This document shows, in pieces, positions 51,239-60,454 of a DNA stretch of 64,000 nucleotides (positions are counted from its first letter, which is position 1; each line of letters begins with the position of its first letter). The DNA comes from Tenacibaculum piscium (lineage in GTDB: Bacteria; Bacteroidota; Bacteroidia; Flavobacteriales; Flavobacteriaceae), in NCBI RefSeq assembly GCF_021390715.1, contig NZ_JAJGWT010000006.1, forward strand, positions 4,410-68,409, read 5' to 3'. The translations under genes and the position numbers were made by a program. The notes beneath the pieces are model-generated. The model was not told the origin of the DNA, searched no databases, and saw only the letters and a list, made by a program, of their open reading frames with translations.

Positions 51239-52012
51239 TTATTTACGATACTTTCGAATCGCGTTTTTAATTTTTTCGATTCTATTTTCAGGATCGGGAT
51301 GTGTACTTTGAAATTCTGGAGTTCTGTTAGGTCCTGCGGCAGCTTTTAAAATTTGCATAACGCCAATTAAACTCTCAGGATTATAGCCTGCATCAATCAT
51401 TAATTTAACACCTAATTCATCACTTTCTAACTCATCGCCTCGACCATATTTCATGTTAATAACATTGGCAATTCCTGCCATTCCTTGTGCAGTACTTGGG
51501 TCAAAACCGACAGAAGCTCCTGAGAGTAATCCTTGTGTTAAATCTTGTTTTGCCATGCGAGCCGCAGAATGTCGCCCGATAACATGTCCAATTTCATGTC
51601 CTAAAACGCCCGCTAACTGATCTTTATTTTTCAACTTTGAAAACAATGCATAGGTAATAAATACTTGTCCTCCAGGAAGTGCGAAAGCATTAATAGTTCT
51701 TTCATCTCTTAATAAATGAAATTCAAAAGGATAGCCAGATTCTCTAGCAATACTATTGTCAACTAATTTTTTTCCAATTTGGTCCACTAATTTTTGAGCA
51801 TCTATATTCGGATGTAATCCACCGTGTTGTTGTGCCATTTGAGGAGCGCTACTTAAGCCGATTGCAATTTCTTGTTTCGGAGAAATAGAAATATGTTGTT
51901 TTTGACCTGTGTACGGATTTGTTTCTGCACTAGCGCAGTATTTTACCAAAGCAAAAAGTGCGATTGCTGCACCAATTAAAAGTCTAATTTTTAAACCTCC
52001 GCGATTTCTCAT
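51239..52012 (-). CDS. M48-family metalloprotease
   Basis: Counting from ATG at 52012, the protein has an N-terminal membrane anchor (LKIRLLIGAAIALFALVKYCASAE) and an M48 domain: HExxH in VLGHEIGHVIGRHSAARMAKQ and the third ligand Glu in GDELESDELGVKLMIDAGYNPE. This is close to HtpX/BepA-type proteases that look after membrane and outer-membrane proteins. A longer frame to 52312 would overlap the divergent hydroxylase gene and its leader, so I reject it. Confidence 0.88.
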   Translation of the reverse strand: MRNRGGLKIRLLIGAAIALFALVKYCASAETNPYTGQKQHISISPKQEIAIGLSSAPQMAQQHGGLHPNIDAQKLVDQIGKKLVDNSIARESGYPFEFHLLRDERTINAFALPGGQVFITYALFSKLKNKDQLAGVLGHEIGHVIGRHSAARMAKQDLTQGLLSGASVGFDPSTAQGMAGIANVINMKYGRGDELESDELGVKLMIDAGYNPESLIGVMQILKAAAGPNRTPEFQSTHPDPENRIEKIKNAIRKYRK

Positions 52013-52143
52013 AATTTTTCTTTTTTTAATTTTTTTGATAAAAGTAAATATACAATTTATATATTTTAACGAATATCGATTTTTTGTAAACGATAAAAAA
52101 CTTAATTTTACCTTTACAAAATAGTTACAAAATAATTGAAAAT

Positions 52144-53886
52144 ATGAAACCTCATTTCGAGTTAAATGACGTAACAAAAAAATTACCAAAACATCTGCAT
52201 AAATTTGTTGTTCAACAACCGTATGATGAATATACAGCTCAAAATCAGGCGGTTTGGCGATATGTAATGCGAGTAAATGTTGATTATTTAGGTAAAGTTG
52301 CTCATTCATCATATTTAAAAGGATTAGAAAAAACAGGTATTTCTGTAAATAGCATTCCGTATATGGAAGGAATGAATCGAATTTTAAAAGAAATCGGTTG
52401 GGCGGCAGTTTCTGTTGATGGCTTTATTCCGCCAAATGCTTTTATGGAATTTCAAGCCTATAATGTGCTGGTTATTGCTTCGGATATGAGAACTATCAAT
52501 CATATTCAATACACGCCTGCTCCAGATATTATTCACGAAGCCGCAGGACATGCTCCAATTATTGCAAATCCAGAATATGCAGAGTATTTACGAAGATTCG
52601 GTGAAATAGGTTCAAAAGCAATTTCATCCGCAGAAGACTATGAAATGTATGAAGCAATTCGATTATTATCGATTTTAAAAGAAGATCCAAATTCAACCCA
52701 AAAAGAAATCGCCCAAGCGCAAGAAAAAGTTACCTATTTACAAGATAATATGGGCGAATTATCTGAAATGGCACAAATTCGAAATCTGCATTGGTGGACA
52801 GTCGAATATGGCTTAATCGGAACACTTGAAAATCCGAAGATATACGGCGCAGGATTGTTATCATCTATAGGAGAAAGTAAAGGTTGTCTGAAATCAAAGG
52901 TTAAAAAAATAGCCTATTCGATAGCTTCTGCAACGGTTAATTTTGATATCACCAAACCACAACCACAACTTTTTGTAACCCCAGATTTTGCCCATTTAAG
53001 CTTCGTTTTAAATGAATTTGCAAATACGATGGCACTTCGTACTGGAGGATTATCTGGAGTTCAAAAATTGATAACATCTAAAAATTTAGGAACTGTTGAA
53101 TTAAGTACAGGAATTCAAATTTCAGGGATGTTTAGCAACGTAATAAAAGATGAAAATGGGAAAATTGCGTACTTACAAACAACAGGAAATACTGCTTTAT
53201 CAAACAGAGATAAAGAATTAATTGGACACGGAATTTCGTATCATGCCGAAGGTTTTGGAAGCCCAATTGGGAAATTAAAAGGTATTAATTTGCCGATCGA
53301 AAATATGAGTCCGCGCGATTTAGAAGCCTACGGAATTTATGAAGGAAAAAATATCAAATTAGAGTTTGAAAGTGGCGTGCTTGTTACAGGAAATATCATC
53401 ACGGGAACACGCGATTTAAGAGGGAAAATTTTAATCATCTCTTTTAAAAACTGTACAGTTACCTATCAAAATGAAACATTATTTGAACCTTCTTGGGGAA
53501 TTTATGACATGGCAATCGGTAAAAAAGTGGTTTCCGCTTATTCAGGTCCTGCCGATGTTACTTCTTTTGAAAATTTAGGGAAAGTTTCTGAAACGAAAAC
53601 ACATAAAATAACATATACTAAAAATCAGCAAGAATTATATACATTATATGCCGAAGTTCGAGAAATGCGAGAACAAAAACAAGCCACAAATAGCAATATT
53701 GAAACCATTTTTCAGCGCTTGAAAAAAGAGTTTCCAACAGATTGGTTGCTCGTTTTAGAACTCTATGAACTATCCGTAGAAAATAATTTTAGCATCAAAA
53801 ATGAACTGGAAAAATATTTAGAAAACTTAAAAAGTAACAAGAGTTACAAAGCTTTAATAGAAAACGGACTACATTTGTTGCCGTAG
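52144..53886 (+). CDS. Aromatic amino acid hydroxylase (phenylalanine-4-hydroxylase-like)
   Basis: The 580-aa enzyme has the pterin-dependent hydroxylase domain in residues ~20-330. Iron ligands His131 and His136 lie in DIIHEAAGHAP, and Glu221 in WWTVEYGLIG. It should convert phenylalanine to tyrosine with tetrahydrobiopterin and oxygen. Bacterial enzymes are usually about 270-300 aa; the last ~250 residues here (from about KGINLPIENM) are an extra C-terminal region that I do not recognise. It is divergent from the M48 gene and is followed closely by a rhodanese gene. Confidence 0.88.
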   Translation: MKPHFELNDVTKKLPKHLHKFVVQQPYDEYTAQNQAVWRYVMRVNVDYLGKVAHSSYLKGLEKTGISVNSIPYMEGMNRILKEIGWAAVSVDGFIPPNAFMEFQAYNVLVIASDMRTINHIQYTPAPDIIHEAAGHAPIIANPEYAEYLRRFGEIGSKAISSAEDYEMYEAIRLLSILKEDPNSTQKEIAQAQEKVTYLQDNMGELSEMAQIRNLHWWTVEYGLIGTLENPKIYGAGLLSSIGESKGCLKSKVKKIAYSIASATVNFDITKPQPQLFVTPDFAHLSFVLNEFANTMALRTGGLSGVQKLITSKNLGTVELSTGIQISGMFSNVIKDENGKIAYLQTTGNTALSNRDKELIGHGISYHAEGFGSPIGKLKGINLPIENMSPRDLEAYGIYEGKNIKLEFESGVLVTGNIITGTRDLRGKILIISFKNCTVTYQNETLFEPSWGIYDMAIGKKVVSAYSGPADVTSFENLGKVSETKTHKITYTKNQQELYTLYAEVREMREQKQATNSNIETIFQRLKKEFPTDWLLVLELYELSVENNFSIKNELEKYLENLKSNKSYKALIENGLHLLP

Positions 53887-53900
53887 AAACACGCAAACAA

Positions 53901-54212
53901 ATGGGATTATTTAACTTATTTAGAAAAAAAGATATGACAAACGAAATACAAACGTATTTAGATAATGGCGCAATTATTTTAGATGTACGAACTTTAGATG
54001 AATGGAACGAAGGACATTCACAAGGAGCAAAACATATTGTTTTAACAACAATATCGGCACGAGTTGCTGAAATTAAAGCATGGAAAAAACCTGTAATCGC
54101 AGTGTGTAGAAGTGGTGCTAGAAGTGGACAGGCAACCGACTTTTTACATGCACAAGGTGTCGATATTATTAACGGAGGACCTTGGCAAAATGTCGATAAA
54201 CACTTAAAATAA
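53901..54212 (+). CDS. Rhodanese-like sulfurtransferase
   Basis: The 103-aa single-domain protein has AIILDVRTLDEWNEGHSQGAKHI and the active-site Cys in AVCRSGARSGQATDFL. It transfers sulfur from thiosulfate or persulfides. It could also start at a later ATG (MTNEIQTYL at 53934), since the first residues MGLFNLFRKKD look optional. It lies 14 bp after the hydroxylase gene. Confidence 0.87.
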   Translation: MGLFNLFRKKDMTNEIQTYLDNGAIILDVRTLDEWNEGHSQGAKHIVLTTISARVAEIKAWKKPVIAVCRSGARSGQATDFLHAQGVDIINGGPWQNVDKHLK

Positions 54213-54230
54213 TTTTTGATTTTTTAAGTG
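54201..54230 (+). terminator. Weak terminator hairpin after the rhodanese gene
   Basis: CACTTAAAA (54201-54209) pairs with TTTTAAGTG (54222-54230); the stem overlaps the stop codon. A T run follows a few bases later at 54239-54246. Confidence 0.45.
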
Positions 54231-54243
54231 TCTATACGTTTTT

Positions 54244-55194
54244 TTAAAATTGAATAAAAGGAAATGCTTTTTGAAGTGTTTCCTTTTTTTGTGCGATATT
54301 TTGTAAGAATTTTTGATGGGCTTCTGATGTTGGATTAAAAGAACGATGCGCCAATCCTTTTTGAATTATTTCAATTTCCTTCATCGTTTTTTGGGTGTTT
54401 TCAGCAATCCAAACGGCTATGAATTTTTCCCAAATATAATTTATTGCAGTAGCATTTGGATGAATCATATCTTGGGCATAAAAACGATAATCACGCAATT
54501 CATCCATCATAATTTCATACGAAGGAAAATAATAAACGCTCTTTTTAATATCGATAATTGAATGAATTGCCGATATTAAATGCGATTTACTTTGCTGATT
54601 TTCAATAAATCCATCTTTTAGATGACGCACAGGCGATACGGTAAAAAGAATCGCAATATCAGGATTAACGGATTTTGTTAAAGTAATAATTTCTGATAAA
54701 CTTTCAGTGATTTCAGCAATACTTAAAATCTTTTTTGTAAAGTTTTTCTGTGGAATTTTATGGCAATTCGCTACAATTGTATCCGAAGGAATTTCACGAT
54801 AAATCCATGAAGTTCCCAAGGTAATTATCAAATGACTAGCGTTTTTTAACTGCGTAAATGTTGCCGAACTGGCAGTGTTTAAGTTTTCTAAAACTTCATT
54901 TTTATCCAAAGAACTTACACTAGAATGCGCATCAAAACAATGCCAAGATTCATTGTGAAAAAAAATAGCTTCTTCTGTATATTTTTTTTGATTGATAGCA
55001 TCCGTAATTAATTTTTCAATAGCCTTTGGATGAAATAAAATTCCAAAAGGATTCTGTGTCGATTGAAATTTATAATACGATAATTTATCGCCGATATTTT
55101 CAGAAAAACAAGACCCCAATAAAAATAATTTCGAGTTATAATCAATTAAATGATGCGCTTGTTTTTTTAAAGAAAGTTGTGTTTGAAGTTTCAT
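54244..55194 (-). CDS. GSCFA-domain protein
   Basis: The 316-aa protein has the naming motif near its start: KLFLLGSCFSENIGDKLSYYKF, then NPFGILFHP. The domain is an SGNH-hydrolase relative: ITLGTSWIYR and DMIHPNATAINYIWEKF (near 240) supply plausible catalytic-site blocks. Such proteins are common in Bacteroidota and their substrates are unknown, possibly acyl groups on polysaccharides. It diverges from the MerR gene. Confidence 0.85.
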   Translation of the reverse strand: MKLQTQLSLKKQAHHLIDYNSKLFLLGSCFSENIGDKLSYYKFQSTQNPFGILFHPKAIEKLITDAINQKKYTEEAIFFHNESWHCFDAHSSVSSLDKNEVLENLNTASSATFTQLKNASHLIITLGTSWIYREIPSDTIVANCHKIPQKNFTKKILSIAEITESLSEIITLTKSVNPDIAILFTVSPVRHLKDGFIENQQSKSHLISAIHSIIDIKKSVYYFPSYEIMMDELRDYRFYAQDMIHPNATAINYIWEKFIAVWIAENTQKTMKEIEIIQKGLAHRSFNPTSEAHQKFLQNIAQKKETLQKAFPFIQF

Positions 55195-55320
55195 TTTATA
55201 AAAATAGTATCAAAAGCATAAACATCAAAAATAATTATAAAAATAGTCATAACTATACTTATCAAAAATGATTCTAAAAATAAAGTCAAACCAAAACTAA
55301 AGACAAACTCCGTAAAAATG

Positions 55321-55328
55321 TATCTTTG
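55321..55328 (+). promoter_or_regulatory. -7 box for the MerR-family gene
   Basis: TATCTTTG fits TAnnTTTG and lies 21 bp before the preferred TTG start at 55350. It argues against the longer frame from 55326, which would overlap it. Confidence 0.5.
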
Positions 55329-55349
55329 TTTATCTTAAAACATAATAAA

Positions 55350-56243
55350 TTGAACAATATTAAAAATACTTTTACCATTAAAGATCTTGAAAATATTTCA
55401 GGAATCAAAGCACATACCATTCGTATTTGGGAAAAACGCTATAATTTATTATCCCCCGAAAGAACCGATACGAATATTCGGTATTATTCTTCAAAAAATT
55501 TATTGAAATTATTAAACGTTGTTCTACTGAATAAAAACAATTATAAAATTTCTAAAATAGCCGCAATGTCTAACCAAGAAATATTGATTGCTTCAAGAGA
55601 ATTAGCCTTAAAAACAGCCTCTAATGACCAAGCAATGAACTCCTTGAAATTAGCAATGTTTCAGTTTGATAAAGAGTTATTTAACAATACTTACAATCAA
55701 TTGTTGGATAAAAAAACGTTCCGAGAAATCTTCAAAGATGTTTTTGTACCTTTTTTAAATCACATCGGTTTATTATGGCAAACAGACACCTTACTTCCTG
55801 CTCACGAGCATTTTATATCAAATTTAATTACTCAGAAAATTCAAATAAGTACCGAAAGATTGCCTTATAATATTTTAAATTCAAAAGTATTATACGTATT
55901 GTTTTTACCAGAACATGAAATACACGAATTAGGTTTGATGTACTTAAATTATGAGTTAGTGTTGCGTGGTTATAAAACGATTTACTTAGGGCAAAGTTTG
56001 CCGTTAAATAATTTGAATTATTTCTTTGAAAGTGATACGGAAATTCGTTTTGTAACTTCATTAACCGTACAGCCCTACGACGATAAAATAACCGATTATT
56101 TTAAGGAAATAGAAGCTATTTTAAAAGATACAAAGCATCAATTAATTGCGATAGGAGCAAAAACAGCCAGCGTTAAAGAAATAGATTTTGAAGCAAATAT
56201 TTCGCTATATCCTTCTATTATTGAGTTTTTAAAAATAATGTAG
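55350..56243 (+). CDS. CarH-like MerR-family regulator with cobalamin-binding motifs
   Basis: The 297-aa protein (TTG start at 55350) has a MerR-type winged HTH (FTIKDLENISGIKAHTIRIWEKRYNLLSPERTDTN...YYS), a four-helix linker and a B12-binding Rossmann domain. Two signatures of the adenosylcobalamin photoreceptor CarH are intact: W143-x9-E153-H154 (WQTDTLLPAHEH) and E190-x-H192-x-x-G195 (EIHELG). In CarH proteins the dark AdoCbl tetramer blocks carotenoid genes, and light breaks it up. It lies just before the carotenoid operon, so the same job is likely. Whether it binds AdoCbl in this species is untested. Confidence 0.82.
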   Translation: MNNIKNTFTIKDLENISGIKAHTIRIWEKRYNLLSPERTDTNIRYYSSKNLLKLLNVVLLNKNNYKISKIAAMSNQEILIASRELALKTASNDQAMNSLKLAMFQFDKELFNNTYNQLLDKKTFREIFKDVFVPFLNHIGLLWQTDTLLPAHEHFISNLITQKIQISTERLPYNILNSKVLYVLFLPEHEIHELGLMYLNYELVLRGYKTIYLGQSLPLNNLNYFFESDTEIRFVTSLTVQPYDDKITDYFKEIEAILKDTKHQLIAIGAKTASVKEIDFEANISLYPSIIEFLKIM

Positions 56244-56263
56244 CTTTTTTTTGATTAATTTAA

Positions 56264-56311
56264 TTTTGTTTAACTCTTTTTTGTTTTAATTAAACAAAAG
56301 TTGTAAATTTG
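56264..56311 (+). promoter_or_regulatory. Carotenoid operon promoter with candidate operator
   Basis: TTG (56281-56283) and TAAATTTG (56304-56311) make a promoter with 20-bp spacing. A palindrome (TTGTTT-TAATT-AAACAA, 56281-56297) fills the spacer from the -33 element. TTTTGTTTAA (56264-56273) and TTAAACAAAA (56290-56299) form a further 10-bp inverted pair 16 bp apart. MerR-type regulators typically bind between the two promoter elements, which fits control by the adjacent CarH-like protein. Confidence 0.55.
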
Positions 56312-56459
56312 GGTATTCATAAAGAGCCTTCTTTAATTTTTTATATTTAATTATTTTTAGATGTTTTTTAATTCTTAAAAATCCTTAAATTTATCAGAAA
56401 GTATTTTGTGAGTATAATTTTGTGAGTGTATTAGTAATCCTACTAAAAAAAAAATAAAA

Positions 56460-57929
56460 TTGAAATTGAAAAAGAAAATACATATAATAGGTTCGGGTTT
56501 TTCATCATTATCAGCTTCGTGTTATTTAGCAAAAGCAGGATATGACGTTGTAATTTTAGAGAAAAATGAAACACTAGGAGGTAGAGCACGTCAGTTAAAA
56601 AAAGATGGTTTTACTTTTGATATCGGACCAACATGGTATTGGATGCCCGATGTTTTTGAGAAGTTTTTTGCCGATTTTGGTAAAAAACCATCTGATTATT
56701 ATGAATTAGAAAAGTTAGATCCAGCATATCAAGTTTATTTTGATACCGCAGATTCGATTACAATTCCTGGTAGTGTTGAAGAGATTTACGAAATTTTTGA
56801 AGCAGAGGAAAAAGGAAGTTCAGTTCATTTAAAAGCATTCTTAAAATCTGCCGCCTATAATTATGATGTTTCGATAAACGATTTAGTCTATAACCCAGGA
56901 GTTTCTCCTTTAGAATTGGTAACGCCTGTTACGATTGGAAAAATAATCCAGTTTTTTTCATCCATAAGAAAAGAAGTTCGTAGAAAAATTAAAAGTAAAA
57001 AATTAATTCAGATTTTAGAATTTCCTGTCTTATTTTTAGGCGCAAAACCAAGCAATACACCCGCTTTTTATAACTTTATGAATTATGCCGATTTTGTTTT
57101 AGGAACTTGGCATCCAAAGGGCGGAATGTACAAAGTGATTGAAGCAATGCATACTTTAGCTAAAGATGTAGGCGTTGAGTTTAAAACCAATGCTAATGTT
57201 GAAGAAATATCGGTTAATGAAGTAGGTGAAGCTATCGGACTTATTGTAAATGGTGAATTTATTGCTTCGGATATTGTGTTGAGCGGTGCCGATTATCATC
57301 ATACAGAAACATTATTACCTCAAAAATATAGACAATATTCTGAAAAATATTGGGATAAAAAAGTTTTTGCACCATCGTCATTATTGTTTTACGTTGGTTT
57401 TGATAAAAAACTAAAAGATGTTTGTCATCATACCTTATTTTTTGATACCGATTTTGATATACATGCGGCATCAATATATGATACTCCAAGTTGGCCAAAA
57501 GATCCGATGTTTTATGCAAGTTTCCCCTCCGTAACAGAGGATTCTTTTGCGCCAATTCATAACGAAGCTGCCACTTTTTTAATCCCGATAGCGCCAGGTA
57601 TTGAAGATACTCCCGAGCTTAGAGAAAAGTACTTTGATTTAATTATCAACAGATTAGAGAAATTAACACAGCAATCTGTCAAAGAAAATGTTATCTTTAA
57701 AGAGAGTTTTTGTGTCAAGGATTTTGTAAAAGATTATAATTCGTACAAAGGAAATGCCTACGGATTAGCAAATATTTTAACACAAACTGCTTTTTTAAGA
57801 CCAAAAATAAAAAGTAAAAAAGTAAAGAATTTATTCTTTACAGGGCAATTAACGGTTCCAGGACCAGGCGTGCCACCGTCATTAATTTCGGGTAAAATAG
57901 CTTCAGATTTAATTTTAAAACACCATTAA
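56460..57929 (+). CDS. crtI: Phytoene desaturase
   Basis: The 489-aa flavoenzyme has the N-terminal FAD-binding GSGFSSLSASCYLAKAGYDVVILEKNETLGGRAR (dinucleotide fold) and the C-terminal FFTGQLTVPGPGVPPSLISGKIASDLI typical of CrtI. It turns phytoene into lycopene in successive desaturations. Start appears to be TTG at 56460, behind the predicted operator/promoter. crtB follows after 2 bp. Confidence 0.95.
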   Translation: MKLKKKIHIIGSGFSSLSASCYLAKAGYDVVILEKNETLGGRARQLKKDGFTFDIGPTWYWMPDVFEKFFADFGKKPSDYYELEKLDPAYQVYFDTADSITIPGSVEEIYEIFEAEEKGSSVHLKAFLKSAAYNYDVSINDLVYNPGVSPLELVTPVTIGKIIQFFSSIRKEVRRKIKSKKLIQILEFPVLFLGAKPSNTPAFYNFMNYADFVLGTWHPKGGMYKVIEAMHTLAKDVGVEFKTNANVEEISVNEVGEAIGLIVNGEFIASDIVLSGADYHHTETLLPQKYRQYSEKYWDKKVFAPSSLLFYVGFDKKLKDVCHHTLFFDTDFDIHAASIYDTPSWPKDPMFYASFPSVTEDSFAPIHNEAATFLIPIAPGIEDTPELREKYFDLIINRLEKLTQQSVKENVIFKESFCVKDFVKDYNSYKGNAYGLANILTQTAFLRPKIKSKKVKNLFFTGQLTVPGPGVPPSLISGKIASDLILKHH

Positions 57930-57931
57930 AA

Positions 57932-58774
57932 ATGAAACAATTATTTGATGAAGTTTCTTATGCTTGTAGTAAATTAGTTACTGAAAAATACAGTACTTCT
58001 TTTTCTTTAGCAACTCGAATGTTATCGCCAAAAATACGTGCCGAAATTTATAATATTTATGGTTTTGTCCGTTTTGCTGATGAAATAGTCGATTCTTTTC
58101 ATCAGTATAATAAAGAAGTTTTATTAACACGATTTGAACAAGAATATTATAACGCAAAAAAAGAAGGTATTAGTTTAAATCCGATTCTAAATGCATTTTT
58201 ACATACTGTTGAAAAATATAAAATTACCGAAGATTTAATTCAAGCTTTTTTAAAAAGTATGAAAGCCGATTTACATCAAACAACATACACTACCCAAGAA
58301 GAATATAAACAATATATTTATGGCTCGGCTGATGTTGTTGGGTTAATGTGTTTAAAGGTTTTTGTAAATGGTGATGCAAATCAATATAACGAATTAAAAG
58401 ATGCCGCAATGCGTTTAGGTTCTGCGTTTCAAAAAGTAAATTTTTTAAGAGATTTAAAAGATGATTTAGAACTCTTAAACCGTTCTTATTTTCCAAATAT
58501 CAACCTTAAAGAATTAGATCAAGCATCCAAAGAAATTATTATTAAAGATATTGAAGCTGATTTTGATTATGCCTATGAAAATGGTATTTTAAAATTACCT
58601 GTTGAAGCAAAATTTGGTGTTTACATGGCGTATCGATATTATAAAAAATTGCTTAATAAATTAAAAGCAACGCCATCATCAGAAATAATGGACACAAGAA
58701 TTAGAATCTCTGACCCGATGAAAATTAATCTTTTGGCAAGAAGTTACGTAAAATATAAACTAAACCTTATTTAA
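57932..58774 (+). CDS. crtB: Phytoene synthase
   Basis: The 280-aa enzyme joins two geranylgeranyl diphosphates into phytoene. Asp-rich motifs are DEIVDS (first, about 50-55) and RDLKDDLE (second, about 171-178). The N-terminus SYACSKLVTEKYSTSFSLAT and YGFVRFADEIVD are typical. Only 2 bp separate it from crtI and 2 bp from crtZ, so they are one transcript. Confidence 0.94.
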   Translation: MKQLFDEVSYACSKLVTEKYSTSFSLATRMLSPKIRAEIYNIYGFVRFADEIVDSFHQYNKEVLLTRFEQEYYNAKKEGISLNPILNAFLHTVEKYKITEDLIQAFLKSMKADLHQTTYTTQEEYKQYIYGSADVVGLMCLKVFVNGDANQYNELKDAAMRLGSAFQKVNFLRDLKDDLELLNRSYFPNINLKELDQASKEIIIKDIEADFDYAYENGILKLPVEAKFGVYMAYRYYKKLLNKLKATPSSEIMDTRIRISDPMKINLLARSYVKYKLNLI

Positions 58775-58776
58775 AA

Positions 58777-59223
58777 ATGTTATTTGCAATTACAACTTTA
58801 CTGGTTTTTATAGGGATGGAAGCCGTTACTTGGTGCACCCATAAATATATAATGCACGGTTTTGGATGGTATTTACACGAAGACCATCATCAACCAGGAT
58901 ATCCGAATGTATTTGAAAAAAATGATGCTTTTTTCGTGGTTTTTGCCATACCGAGTATCTTGTTGTTTTACTTCGGAATTAATCCAGCATTAAATTATTT
59001 GTTTTTTATAGGCTTAGGAATTTTATGTTATGGAATCGCTTATTTTTTAGTGCATGATGTGTTAATTCATAGGCGTTTTAATTGGTTTAAAAATACGAAT
59101 AATCAATATTTAAAAGGACTTCGAAAAGCACATAAAATACATCACAAGCATTTAGGGAAACCTGATGGAGAATGCTTCGGAATGTTGTTCGTTCCGTTTA
59201 AATATTTTAAGAAAAGACAATAA
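58777..59223 (+). CDS. crtZ: Beta-carotene hydroxylase (CrtZ type)
   Basis: The 148-aa membrane di-iron enzyme has the His clusters of the fatty-acid-hydroxylase superfamily: HKYIMHG, HEDHH, HDVLIHRR and HKIHHKH. It hydroxylates the rings of beta-carotene toward zeaxanthin. Length suits CrtZ (150-170 aa). Three to four hydrophobic helices are visible. The cyclase gene starts 37 bp later. Confidence 0.92.
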   Translation: MLFAITTLLVFIGMEAVTWCTHKYIMHGFGWYLHEDHHQPGYPNVFEKNDAFFVVFAIPSILLFYFGINPALNYLFFIGLGILCYGIAYFLVHDVLIHRRFNWFKNTNNQYLKGLRKAHKIHHKHLGKPDGECFGMLFVPFKYFKKRQ

Positions 59224-59260
59224 AAATAATTAAATTAATCTAGCTAATAATACTAAAATA

Positions 59261-59974
59261 ATGAGTGAATATCTATATCTCTTATTGAATTTAGGAAGTT
59301 TAAGTATCCCTTTAGGTTACAGTATTTTTGAGAAAAAATTTCATTTTATACAGCATTTTAAAAGTGCTTTAATCAGTATTTCGTTAGTCGCTTTACCGTT
59401 TATAATTTGGGATGCGGTTTTTGCTCAGATGGGAGTTTGGGGCTTTAATACTGATTATTATTTAGGAATAAAACTATTTAAATTACCTATTGAAGAATGG
59501 CTATTTTTCTTTTGTATTCCGTATGCTTGCTTGTTTACGCACGAGGTTTTAAAATATTTAGCACCTCAATTTAAGTTATCAAAAACTCCCACAGTATTGT
59601 TGAGTTTTTTATTGATTTTGATTACTTTTTTATTATTGATTTTCAATTTTGGAAAATGGTATACGACTGTAAATTTCATTCTTTTTATTGTATTGATGCT
59701 TTTTTCATTAAAAAATAATTTATCGGAACTACAAGCGTATTTTCCAAGTTTTTTGGTGATTTTAATTCCGTTTTTACTAACAAATGGAATCTTAACAGGA
59801 AGCTTTATTGAGCAACCTGTAGTTTGGTATAATAATACAGAAAACTTGAATTTTAGAATTTTTACAATTCCTATTGAAGATGTTTTTTATGCTTTTACGC
59901 TATTGTTTTCAGTACAATTAATTTTTAATCATTTAAAGAAATCTAATAAAAAAATAAAAGATGAAACAAAATAA
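59261..59974 (+). CDS. crtY: Lycopene beta-cyclase, fused CrtYc-CrtYd type
   Basis: The 237-aa membrane protein has six to seven TM helices in two similar halves. Each half has the key acid-containing motif: FKLPIEEWLFFF (76-83) and FTIPIEDVFYAF (204-212). This is the heterodimeric cyclase of Gram-positives and archaea fused in one chain, as in other Bacteroidota. It closes beta rings on lycopene. Its end overlaps tspO by 14 bp. Confidence 0.9.
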   Translation: MSEYLYLLLNLGSLSIPLGYSIFEKKFHFIQHFKSALISISLVALPFIIWDAVFAQMGVWGFNTDYYLGIKLFKLPIEEWLFFFCIPYACLFTHEVLKYLAPQFKLSKTPTVLLSFLLILITFLLLIFNFGKWYTTVNFILFIVLMLFSLKNNLSELQAYFPSFLVILIPFLLTNGILTGSFIEQPVVWYNNTENLNFRIFTIPIEDVFYAFTLLFSVQLIFNHLKKSNKKIKDETK

Positions 59975-60434
59975 ATACATACGATTTTTACTCTTTTTAG
60001 TAGTTAATTTTTTAGCCTTAGGTATCGGTGTTATATTGATGGAAAATGGTCCAAAAAGTGAGTGGTATCTATCATTAAATAAAGCACCTTGGACACCCGC
60101 AGGTTGGGTTTTTGGAGCAGCTTGGTCAACAATTATGCTGTTATTTGCTTTTTATATGACAAAATTGAGTTTTAAATTTCCTTTTTTAGATAAAAAATTA
60201 ACAATCCTTTTTAGTGTTCAGTGGATTTTAAACGTCGGTTGGAATTACTTGTTTTTCAATCAACATTTAATGGGAATTGGCTTGCTTGTTATTACCTTAT
60301 TATGGCTTTTAATCGGGTATTTTACTTTTAAATATCTGAAAGAATTAAAAATAAACACGCTATGGATACTGCCTTATTTAATTTGGATGACCATCGCAAC
60401 AACATTAAACGCATACACAGTACTTTATAACTAA
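59961..60434 (+). CDS. tspO: TspO/MBR family protein
   Basis: The 157-aa protein has five TM helices and the Trp/Pro-rich segment SLNKAPWTPAGWVFGAAWSTIMLLFAFYM, plus FSVQWILNVGWNYLFFNQ. TspO proteins bind porphyrins and are linked to light/oxygen control of pigment genes in bacteria. The gene overlaps crtY by 14 bp, which supports a shared role in the pigment response. Confidence 0.93.
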   Translation: MKQNKYIRFLLFLVVNFLALGIGVILMENGPKSEWYLSLNKAPWTPAGWVFGAAWSTIMLLFAFYMTKLSFKFPFLDKKLTILFSVQWILNVGWNYLFFNQHLMGIGLLVITLLWLLIGYFTFKYLKELKINTLWILPYLIWMTIATTLNAYTVLYN

Positions 60435-60454
60435 TATATAGTGTTAATAATTAA

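Noticed and set aside
52013..52312. Extended M48 protease start up to 52312
   Set aside because: It would overlap the divergent hydroxylase gene and add residues before a good membrane anchor.
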